A stretch of 64,000 bases of DNA from contig JAJKFL010000237.1 in the NCBI GenBank assembly GCA_021186555.1, forward strand, positions 40,077,258-40,141,257, read 5' to 3'. Of the stretch, positions 42,287-51,107 are shown in pieces; the first letter of the stretch is position 1; every line of letters begins with the position of its first letter. Made by a program: the position numbers and the translations under genes. Below the pieces are notes generated by a model. That model was not told the origin of the DNA and did no database searches. It saw only the letters and a program-made list of their open reading frames with translations. Origin of the DNA: Reticulitermes speratus (taxonomy: Eukaryota; Arthropoda; Insecta; Blattodea; Rhinotermitidae).

Positions 42287-43644
42287 CAGCGGTACCCAAA
42301 CTTTTATGTGTGTGACCTTGAAGTACCAAACGGTATGTGACCAAAGACCCTACCGTGGTAACGGCAATAGTCAGTGATATTTACTGTAAATGAACTAACA
42401 CTAATGTCTTTTGTTGAACACTATATAACAGCATAACACAGCGGTACATGTGTGTGACCGTACTGTGGTAACGGCAATAGTCAGTGATATTTACTGTAAA
42501 TGAACTAACACTAATGCCTTTTGTTGAACACTACATAACAGCATAACACAGCGGTACATGTGTGTGACCGTACTGTGGTAACGGCAATAGTCAGTGATAT
42601 TTACTGTAATGAACTAACACTAATGCTTTTGTTGAACCTACATAACAGCATAACACAGCGGTACATGTGTGTGACCGTACTGTGTAACGGCAATAGTCAG
42701 TGATATTTACTGTAAATGAACTAACACTAATGCCTTTTGTTGAACACTACATAACAGCATAACACAGCGGTACATGTGTGTGACCGTACTGTGGTAACGG
42801 CAATAGTCAGTGATATTTACTGTAAATGAACTAACACTAATGTCCTTTTGTTGAACACTACATAACAGCATAACACAGCGGTACATGTGTGTGACCGTAC
42901 TGTGGTAACGGCAATAGTCAGTGATATTTACTGTAAATGAACTAACACTAATGTCTTTTGTTGAACACTACAAAACAGCATAACACAGCGGTACATGTGT
43001 GTGACCGTACGTGTAACGGCAATAGTCAGTGATATTTACTGTAAATGACTAACACTAATGCCTTTGTTGAACACTACATAACAGCATACACAGCGTACAT
43101 GTGTGTGACCGATGTGGTAACGGCAATAGTCAGTGATATTTACTGTAAATGAACTAACACTAATGTCTTTTGTTGAACACTACATAACAGCATAACACAG
43201 CGGTACATGTGTGTGACCGTACTGTGGTAACGGCAATAGTCAGTGATATTTACTGTAAATGAACTAACACTAATGCCTTTTGTTGAACACTACATAACAT
43301 TGGCACTTATTAAAAATATTAAATTTTTAATGTTACTTGTCAAATCCAATATTTTTTTTGGGACAATATTAAATACACAAAACATGCACGAAAAATTTTG
43401 TATTTAAATAACTCATACAAGTGCCGGTTAGACAAATCATTTGCTTCTAAATAAAAACTTGTGACATACTGAACATTGCACCAGTGTGTTTAAAATTAAT
43501 AAACACAGATTCAATATATACATTTTCCCGATCATTCTGTTTGAATTTTTATAAAAAAAATTATTTTTTTCATAATTATTGAGTTATACACAAAACCCTC
43601 TCGCGACCCTCATTTGGGTCGCTACCTGAGGTTGTGAACCACTG
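42287..43644. mobile_element. hAT-type non-autonomous element with 8-bp target duplication
   Basis: Ends CAGCGGTACCCAAACTTTT and the complement of CAGTGGTTCACAACC are typical hAT termini. Flanks ctctaaga (42279-42286) and ccctaaga (43645-43652) agree at 7 of 8 positions. No transposase is present. The left half is a 110-bp tandem array; the right half is AT-rich and ends with cgcgaccctcatttgggtcg. Confidence 0.87.
42427..43302. repeat. 110-bp tandem array inside the hAT element, about 8 units
   Basis: Unit landmarks: gcggtacatgtgtgtgaccg, gtggtaacggcaatagtcag, tgaactaacactaatg and acactacataacagcataac. The first unit copy lies in the element's left end (gcggtacccaaac at 42289), so the array arose from the terminal region. 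Some units carry clusters of 1-bp deletions. Confidence 0.95.
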
Positions 43645-43652
43645 CCCTAAGA

Positions 43653-43980
43653 TCAATCTCACTAATTAACTAAGACTCTGGTAGCAGAACCAGAAGGTTC
43701 AACACTGCTACAACTAAAGCTCGCCATTGGATACGATCCTGAGCCAGTTCAACGCTCCGCCTAACTTCACAACTTCTCTCTCCAAGATCCATCTACCTAC
43801 CCACCTACTTGTCCAAGCACATAATAACTAATGTCTTGTAAGTCGGGAGGTTCGTTAGACACGTGTCGTTAGGCTGACATATTGAACATCCAATCGTCTC
43901 GTCTTAGTCTAACAAGCATAACGATTCGGAAGCTCTTCTTACTTGCGATATTCGGGGGTTATCACAGCGCTGTCCTGGCG
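43653..43980 (-). other. Possible very old LINE-I fragment and unassigned sequence
   Basis: Around 43690-43800, cagaaggttcaacactg, tacgatcctgagccagttca and tccaagatcca loosely follow the LINE-I tail order. Too diverged to be certain. Confidence 0.35.
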
Positions 43981-44035
43981 ATTCAGGTCTTCTGGGGTGT
44001 GACACTGAGTCGTTGACTGTGTGGGCAGTTCCTAG
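43981..44035. repeat. FB-1 MITE left end
   Basis: gattcaggtcttctggggtgt and gacactgagtcg match the FB-1 terminus. No right end is visible; a tatgacatatgacata duplication follows. Confidence 0.45.
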
Positions 44036-44084
44036 TATGACATATGACATATGTCAAAAAGCATTTCTACTTCAGATATCAGGT

Positions 44085-44181
44085 AAGAGAAGAATTACAT
44101 TACCCATTTTGGTGGGTTATACCTGAGGGAAAGAGACCACTTGGAAGACCTAAGCGTAGATGGGAGGATAATATTAAAATG
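44085..44181 (+). pseudogene. LINE-I fragment
   Basis: Encodes an interrupted match to [16 protein letters not shown]: gaccacttggaagaccta, agcgtagatgggaggata, atattaaaatgca. It is cut by the Tig-MITE at 44182. Confidence 0.7.
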
Positions 44182-44332
44182 CAGTCATGAAATGGACTGA
44201 ATATTTTGTGTCGTTATAACCGAGAAGTATAATGTTATGGTTAACAGTGAGGAATTAATTGGTACCACAGAATATATGACGTTATAGACGGAGTGTCGTG
44301 TAAACCGATGTCGTTATAACCGGGTTCGATTG
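44182..44332 (+). mobile_element. Tig-MITE, left end deleted
   Basis: From cagtcatgaaatggactg to cgttataaccgggttcgattg, then TA. About 17 bp of the left terminal repeat are missing after cagt. Confidence 0.68.
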
Positions 44333-44337
44333 TAGAT

Positions 44338-44395
44338 CCTCAACTCCCCCTCTGGGCCTTCATGGCCTGTTCTAGGGAGGACTTCACCTTCTTTA
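44338..44395 (+). mobile_element. SINE-D 3' end fragment
   Basis: ctcaactccccctctgggcc and ttcatggcctgttctaggg are the family 3' end, plus strand. Confidence 0.65.
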
Positions 44396-44405
44396 CATAT
44401 ATATA

Positions 44406-44483
44406 CAGGGTATACACAAAAGAATGGTGCGGTTTCAATAGTTTTCACTATTGAAACCGCACCATTCTTTTGTGTATACCCTG
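44406..44483. mobile_element. MLE-1 hairpin MITE, perfect 37-bp arms
   Basis: A 78-bp palindrome: 37-bp arms beginning cagggtatacacaaaagaat and ending caatagt, a 4-nt centre, then the exact complement. Flanked by TA on both sides. Arms match the MLE-1 terminal repeats at 26724 and 28788. Confidence 0.95.
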
Positions 44484-44579
44484 TATATCCTATAATCTAT
44501 TACAACTTATGTTCTGTTTACGACTACATTGCGTCACTTCAAGCCCATTTACGATAAAAACGACTCACAAAGTGTACGT

Positions 44580-45025
44580 CAGGGAGCTGTGGCAAGTATT
44601 TGGTACGAAACGGCACAAAGCAACAGGAAACTGGAGAAAAATACATAACGAGCAACTTCATGATATGTAATCCTCAACAAACGTTATTAGTATGACCGAA
44701 TCAAGGAGGACAAGATGGACAGAACATGTAGCATGTATGACGGAGAGATAACAAGGCATACAGACTGTTGGTGGAGAAACCTGAAAGAAACAGACCACTT
44801 GGAAGACACAGGCGTAGATGGGATGAAAATATTAAAAGGTATATTACAGAAACAGAACGGGTGTGGCGTGGATTGGATTCATCTGGCTCAGTGTAAGGAC
44901 AAGTGGCGGGATCTTATGTACACGGCGATAAACACTTCGGGCTCCATAAAATGCGGGGAATTTCTTGAATAGCTGACGCACTGTTAGCTTCTCAAGCAGG
45001 ACTCTGCTACAAGGAGTTAGTGCAT
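44580..45025 (+). pseudogene. LINE-I 3' fragment, plus strand
   Basis: Reading frames give TGNWRKIHNEQLHDM, then TRWTEHVACMT, then KETDHLEDTGVDGMKILK, then GVDWIHLAQCKDKWRDLM and TAINTSGSIKCGEFLE: the LINE-I order with two frameshifts. Ends at agcttctcaagcaggactc, the family 3' terminus. Confidence 0.82.
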
Positions 45026-45154
45026 GTAAAAACGTCACATTTACCACTGTGCAAAAATTACAAGATGAAAAACACTGAACGGACAGTTAGAATGAACTGT
45101 GAATCGCCAAGGATAATCGAGGATGTGTCTGCGGTAGAACCTGAACGTGTCATC

Positions 45155-45200
45155 ACGGAATAAACCTGGAGAGACTGAGTATAACTACGATAAACATTAA
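45155..45200 (-). mobile_element. SINE-E tail fragment
   Basis: aataaacctggagagactgag and tataactacgataaaca match the tail of the 3735 and 35277 copies. Confidence 0.4.
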
Positions 45201-45224
45201 TTTTGATGTAATCAGCTACTGGAT

Positions 45225-45345
45225 GACCTTAAATAAACGATAGGATACTAGGAACTGAGAGAGGAAGCACTAGATCGCACTCTGTGGAGAACTCGATTTG
45301 GAAGAGGCTATGAACCTTTCGTAAGACAGACTACAGAATGAGTGA
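45225..45345 (+). pseudogene. LINE-II C-terminal fragment
   Basis: Encodes EEALDRTLWRTRFGRGYEPFVRQTTE and a stop (written here as its two halves: EEALDRTLWRTRF, GRGYEPFVRQT). This matches the C-terminus of the 61626 copy. Confidence 0.75.
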
Positions 45346-45795
45346 CACGCAATATTAAGTCCTAAATACAAGAAGGACGCATTACCGCTGAGGTAACTTG
45401 CTCGGTTCCTAACCTTACCACTCCTCATGTGCTTCTTATTAACTAAGATGGACACGGAAATTGGTTTTACTTTGTTCTAATGAGCAAGATATATGTGTGA
45501 CCTGTGCTGCTAAGAACTGCACTGAGTTTGTGTTAGACAGCGATTAATTATCCCATAACAATACCAAGGTGAACATCTTGTACAAAGTTGCGGGGCAGAA
45601 AGACGGGCTAAGACAGGAACGTGACACTAGGGGCGTCACTTCATTCATCACTCCCTGTTCTACATAATAAGCAAGCCCTGTGTTAAATCACGAACGCCTA
45701 CCACTACACTGTGCAGACGAAGTTACCCCACTTAACAACGAATAAGACATAAAATTGACACAGGCATTTTTTTCTCTCTGTCTCTCATTTAGCTG
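45346..45795. other. Unassigned sequence
   Basis: No gene or family recognised. Confidence 0.45.
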
Positions 45796-45798
45796 TAC

Positions 45799-46060
45799 GA
45801 CGACAACTCAGTTGGCGTAACGACTAGGTTGGATGTCCCGAGAAATTTTGGTTCGAATCCCGATAGGGGTAAGATATATGTCTCTTCTCCAAAACATCCA
45901 CAGCCGCTCTGGAGGCCCATCCAGCCTCCGGGTACCGGGATCTCTTTCCTCGGGGTAAAGCGTTCAAAGCGTGATGCTGACCATTCACCCCCCCCCCCCC
46001 ATTCGGTACGGAGGTTAAGAATGAGTAAAGCTGCACCTCCACGCCCTCATACGCTTTAAA
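45799..46060 (+). mobile_element. SINE-D, near full length, plus strand
   Basis: Head aactcagttggcgtaacgac (A-box region) and tggttcgaatcccgatagg (B box), body gctctggaggcccatccagc, gtaccgggatctctttcc, a C run at 45989-46002, and 3' end gcacctccacgccctcatac. Confidence 0.85.
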
Positions 46061-46097
46061 TGCGCGCAGGACATATTTATATTTCACTTCCGCCCAC

Positions 46098-47681
46098 ACC
46101 ATGGCGCAACAGCCCCTAGTGGGCCAGGGCCTCTGTATTGTCGAGGCTTCACGATCACACTCAGACACACCACACTCGGTAGGACTCCTCTGGACGAGTG
46201 ATCAGCCCGTCGCAGAGACCTCTACCTAACAACACACAACATTCAAGGCTTCACGATCACACTCAGACACACCACACTCGGTAGGACTCCTCTGGACGAG
46301 TGATCAGCCCGTCGCAGAGACCTCTACCTGACAACACACAACATTCAAGGCTTCACGATCACACAATTTAGACACACCACACTCGGTAGGACTCCTCTGG
46401 ACGAGTGATCAGCCCGTCGCAGAGACCTCTACCTGACAACACACAACATTCAAGGCTTCACGATCACACTCAGACACACCACACTCGGTAGGACTCCTCT
46501 GGACGAGTGATCAGCCCGTCGCAGAGACCTCTACCTGACAACACACAACACTCAAGGCTTCACGATCACACAATTTAGACACACCACACTCGGTAGGACT
46601 CCTCTGGACGAGTGATCAGCCCGTCGCAGAGACCTCTACCTGACAACACACAACATTCAAGGCTTCACGATCACACTCAGACACACCACACTCGGTAGGA
46701 CTCCTCTGGACGAGTGATCAGCCCGTCGCAGAGACCTCTGCCTGACAACACACAACACTCAAGGCTTCACGATCACACTCAGACACACCACACTCGGTAG
46801 GACTCCTCTGGACGAGTGATCAGCCCGACGCAGAGACCTCTACCTGACAACACACAACATTCAAGGCTTCACGATCACACTCAGACACACCACACTCGGT
46901 AGGACTCCTCTGGACGAGTGATCAGCCCGTCGCAGAGACCTCTACCTGACAACACACAACATTCAAGGCTTCACGATCACACTCAGACACACCACACTCG
47001 GTAGGACTCCTCTGGACGAGTGATCAGCCCGACGCAGAGACCTCTACCTGACAACACACAACACTCAAGGCTTCACGATCACACTCAGACACACCACACT
47101 CGGTAGGACTCCTCTGGACGAGTGATCAGCCCGACGCAGAGACCTCTACCTGACAACACACAACACTCAAGGCTTCACGATCACACTCAGACACACCACA
47201 GTCGGTAGGACTCCTCTGGACGAGTGATCAGCCCGACGCAGAGACCTCTACCTGACAACACACAACACTCAAGGCTTCACGATCACACTCAGACACACCA
47301 CAGTCGGTAGGACTCCTCTGGACGAGTGATCAGCCCGACACAAAGACCTCTACCTGACAACACACAACACTCAAGGCTTCACGATCACACTCAGACACAC
47401 CACACTCGGTAGGACTCCTCTGGACGAGTGATCAGCCCGTCGCAGAGACCTCTACCTGACAACACACAACACTCAAGGCTTCACGATCACACAATTTAGA
47501 CACACCACACTCGGTAGGACTCCTCTGGACGAGTAATCAGCCCGACGCAGACACCTCTACCTGACAACACACAACATTCACAAGAAACAGACATCCGTGC
47601 CTTCGGCGGGATTCGAACCCGCAATCCCAGAAAGCGAACGGCCGTAGACCCATGCCTTAGACCGCGCGGCCACTGGGATAG
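46098..47681 (-). mobile_element. SINE-A with core amplified about 14-fold
   Basis: The element opens with atggcgcaacagcccctagt and closes with a normal head (B box gggattcgaacccgc, gaccgcgcggccactgggat). Between them a 102-bp core unit (ggcttcacgatcacac to caacacacaacattcaa) repeats from 46144 to about 47570. Units differ by cactcagac or cacaatttagac, and cgtcgcag or cgacgcag. The duplication junction (ttcaaggcttcac) is the complement of that in the 21148 copy. Confidence 0.95.
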
Positions 47682-47811
47682 TCACCTTGCCCTATACTAC
47701 TCGTAATTGAGCTGGGTGAGTCTTTGGTTTCCTTAAATATACCTAAACAGTGCAAAGTTCAGTGACATCTGACACTGTTACGGTGGTCAGTATGAAAAAT
47801 ACCTTCTTCTG

Positions 47812-47965
47812 GTATCTGACGCCGCGTGGTCCAAAATAAATTTAGCGACGTTTCGGAATATTCAGCATGGAAATAACGAGATTATTCTACTCTGAATTTC
47901 GAGAAAGATTCCTCTTAAACGTCGGTGAATTTCCACCCGATTTCAACGCATAAAATCCCATTTTG
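47812..47965. repeat. FB-1 foldback MITE remnant
   Basis: ttctggtatctgacgccgcg, agcgacgtttcgg and, inverted, ttaaacgtcggtgaatt and aacgcataaaatccca. Confidence 0.65.
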
Positions 47966-48082
47966 GTTAAAACATAATTTAATTTCCTACATCACAGAAA
48001 ACACATTATCAAATAACATAAACCAGACACACATTTACGGATCAAAATATGTAATAATCTTGACGATCCTCTTGTAGAATTA

Positions 48083-48135
48083 CATGGTTTCCATGAAGGT
48101 GGTAGAACGAGTCGAAACATGTAGCAGAGGTTTAC
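48083..48135 (+). repeat. Degenerate HHL-type sequence
   Basis: atgaaggtggtagaacgagtc then gaaacatgtagcagagg. The 3' half matches other HHL copies; the CTGATGA box is lost. Confidence 0.3.
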
Positions 48136-48219
48136 GAATAAGTGTTTCTGTGATCCATAAACGTGCACCGTGTTGTGTGTGTATTATTTTGTAACACTGC
48201 AGTACACGGCAAACATATA

Positions 48220-48296
48220 CAGGGTATACATAAAAGAATGGTGCGGTTTCAATAGTTTTCACTATTTACACCGCACCATTCTTTTGTGTATACCTG
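48220..48296. mobile_element. MLE-1 hairpin MITE
   Basis: Arms cagggtatacataaaagaat and the complement, with two or three mismatches (tattta for tattga; one base lost in ccctg). Flanked by TA. Same centre as 44406. Confidence 0.93.
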
Positions 48297-48387
48297 TATA
48301 TTACAAAAAAACATTCACATTTATCAAGACCAGCCGGTTAATACCGCTTAGCAAAATAATCCCTGTTTATTGTGAACACAATATGGA

Positions 48388-48412
48388 ACATATATATATA
48401 TATATATATATA
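48388..48412. repeat. (TA)n microsatellite
   Basis: Pure TA run of about 12 units. Confidence 0.9.
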
Positions 48413-48622
48413 CATTGTGTGGACAAACACACGGAGTTCTTTAGTGGCAAAATGATGGCATATCCTAACCAAAGTGATTTAAGTGTTTATGGATTAACAA
48501 CATATCAGGTGAACCAATCAATCAATCAATCCACAATAAATGATTTTGTATATTTTTAAGTGGGGCATCCCGTTGTGATAAAGATGCAGAGAAGTAAGGG
48601 TAGTAGCCGTCAGTCACGACAC

Positions 48623-48845
48623 TTACATGTTGTAAAGTTTTACTGCAACATGTTTCGGCTCATGTATAAAGAGCCATCATCAGGCTGAGACGGTAGCAAA
48701 GATATTGTTAAGATCTCAATCATATAAAAGACAGTGTAAAATAATTAAATTGTGCATAAAAATTTTTCTCTGGTACTTTGTAAGCCTGATGATGGCTCTT
48801 TATTAATGAGCCGAAACATGTTGCAGTGAAACTTTACAATGTGTA
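48623..48845. ncRNA. Inverted pair of hammerhead-like motifs
   Basis: Minus-strand copy 48623-48684 and plus-strand copy 48786-48845 face each other across a spacer of about 100 bp. Both have CTGATGA, one extra T, stem II GGCTC/GAGCC, GAAAC. Stem III is ACATGTTG with CAACATGT (minus) or CAATGTGT (plus, all eight positions still pair counting G-U), then A (a UA site). Conserved pairing with differing sequence supports an RNA fold. Catalysis is inferred. Confidence 0.5.
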
Positions 48846-48995
48846 AAGAATTGTAGCTGATGGCTGCTATTCTTATGTCTACTGATCGGGTATACTGTTT
48901 GCTCTGACCCGAGTGTGCAGGATGACGGCAGGCGTCGGTAAGAGGGCGTCTTCATATTCGGGGGGTTGAGGACTTCAGATATATCCTAATTGAGA

Positions 48996-49105
48996 CCACC
49001 CACCCCCATCTAGCACTGAGGTTAAAGAAAGAGTAGAGCTATACCTCTACTCCCCCTCTGGGCCTTCATGGCCTGTTATAGGGTAAACTTTACCTTTAAC
49101 TTTTA
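48996..49105 (+). mobile_element. SINE-D 3' half
   Basis: accacccacccccatctagc, gaaagagtagagctatacct and ccccctctgggccttcatgg, plus strand; the head is missing. Confidence 0.75.
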
Positions 49106-49257
49106 TCCTGATTGAGTATATGTTTGTTTAATAACACTTTTCAGACTGAGTAGCTTATATAACGTCGATTGGTTGGATAATACAGAAGGAAGAGATCGTA
49201 CAATTTACAGCAAAATTCTCCACTGATATAAAATATCTAAAGAAAACCAAGCTACGT

Positions 49258-49600
49258 CCGTGCAACACGGCCCTTCCTGACAAGCTAACAGTTCCTCAGC
49301 TAGTCACGAAATACTCCGAATTTTATGAAACCAAATGTTTCATTACCGCATTCACAACAGCCCGCCACCTGTACCCTATCTTTGGACAGGTGAAAGCAGC
49401 TCACGCCCTCTCATCCTCCTTTTATGATCCATTTTAATATTATACTCCCGTCTACGCTTATATCTTCCAAGTTGTCTCCTTCCGTCAGGTTACCCCACAG
49501 AAACCTTTCTCATACTGATTTCTATTCTTCCTCATGCGTGCCACATGCAACGCCCATCTCCCCTTCCTTTATTTTATCAAAATAAGATGAAAACCAAGAA
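49258..49600 (-). pseudogene. LINE-I 3' fragment, diverged
   Basis: cacggcccttcctgacaagc, tcagctagtcacgaaatac, cacaacagcccgccacctgt and cgtgccacatgcaacgccca follow the family order; frame-broken. Confidence 0.75.
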
Positions 49601-50168
49601 GAACCTGAAAACAACAGCAGAACTCTGAGCTACAGACACAAAGACAACGAGAATCTGTCTACAGTTGTCAGAAATAAGTTACTTAATATTCATAAACCGT
49701 AGCATCACGCATGCGCATATCACTGTTTCTACACTTCACACACGTGTCTTACTTTCGTGTCTGTCGTACACGTGGTGTACCTTGCGCTCATTACGTCACC
49801 ACAGTCGCTCTTACATCGCTCCATTCCTTTTGACACTAGATCAACACCAGTAATACACTTACGAGGTAATTAGTGAAGAATTGACAGAGTGCTGAAAAAG
49901 CTAGCAAGGAAACAAATGCCGCTTCTATTACAGGTCAAGGGCAGTAAAGAAGTGACATTGGGGGGGGGGGGGGGGGTGTCACTTGGTTCGACTGTTCCCG
50001 GCTGTCATCCCACCTACAATTAATTTACAAATAGCAATACGTAATTTGCCGTTACGTTTACGGTTTGTGTTCTGTGGGCCGGCAACTACTGCTATACGAA
50101 TTTGGATAAGGCACACAGGAAGCTGCAGAAGCAACATGGCGCCTGCGGTCCGTACACAAAGGTTACCG
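49601..50168. other. Unassigned sequence with a poly-G run
   Basis: A run of about 18 G at 49959-49976. Short open frames only. Confidence 0.45.
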
Positions 50169-50178
50169 GAACTTACGT

Positions 50179-50578
50179 TTTTTTTTTTTCCAATGGTTCG
50201 ACAGCCCCTTGGGGGCCTAGGCCGCCTCATTATCGAGGCTTCACGATCACACAATTTAGACACACAACACTCGGTAGGACTCTGTACGAGTGATCAGCCC
50301 GACGCAGAGACCTCTACCTGACAACACACAACACTCACAACAGACAGACATCCATGCCTTAGGTGGGATTTTTTTTTTCTAATTCCTGGGTTTTCCCCTT
50401 TGATCCATTTTTGTACTGTTTAAATCCTTTTTCGTCCATCATGTCACTTACGGTCCACAACCGTCTTTTTACAACACAACACAAACATCCATGCCCCCGG
50501 TGGGATTCGAACCCGCAATCCCAGTAAGCGAGCGGCCGCAGACCCACGCCTTAGACCGCGCGGCCACTGAGATCGGCA
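50179..50578 (-). mobile_element. Chimeric SINE-A / SINE-A2
   Basis: The left half is a SINE-A tail and core (T run, ccaatggttcgacagcc, gatcagcccgacgcagag) that stops at ggtgggatt. The right half is a SINE-A2 tail and body (T run, ccatttttgtactgtttaaa) with an intact B box and head. One 10-bp duplication (gaacttacgt at 50169-50178, gaacgtacgt at 50579-50588; one mismatch) brackets both halves. Confidence 0.85.
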
Positions 50579-50804
50579 GAACGTACGTACAGTAGCTTAA
50601 TCAATCATGCCACGACTCCTGTTTTGTCGGTTATTTAATGAAGCTGTCGACATCGAAGGTTATATAGCGTTAAGTGACCGAGTGATTGATAAATAATGAA
50701 TTGTAGAGGATCCTGACGGAAGCGAACTTTACAAGTAAAGCTGATGGTCGATCAGCCGGTTCAAGAACTCTCCAAACTTTTAACGAACTTAATTCAATGA
50801 TGTA

Positions 50805-51012
50805 ATAGACGTTTCTCTTCTCCGAAACGTCCAGACCAGCTCTGGGGTCCACCTAGTCTCCAAGTAAATGGGTACCGGAGTTCTTTCCTGGAAGTGAACT
50901 AGCCGGAGCGCGAAGTTGACTACTCACCTTAATCTAATGATGAGGTTAAGAATAAGTGGAGCTGTACCTCTACTCCCCTTATACGCCTTCATGATGTGGG
51001 CAGGGTAAAATT
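50805..51012 (+). mobile_element. SINE-D, 5'-truncated
   Basis: gtttctcttctccgaaacgtcc, agctctggggtccacctag, gggtaccggagttctttcc and agctgtacctctactcccc, plus strand. Confidence 0.8.
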
Positions 51013-51107
51013 TTAATTGAACGGCGTAGAAGAATAACTGGACACTCGATATAAAACGTGACGTCAGCATCGAAATGTAATCCGAAGATAACCGTGGGAT
51101 ATGTTCC

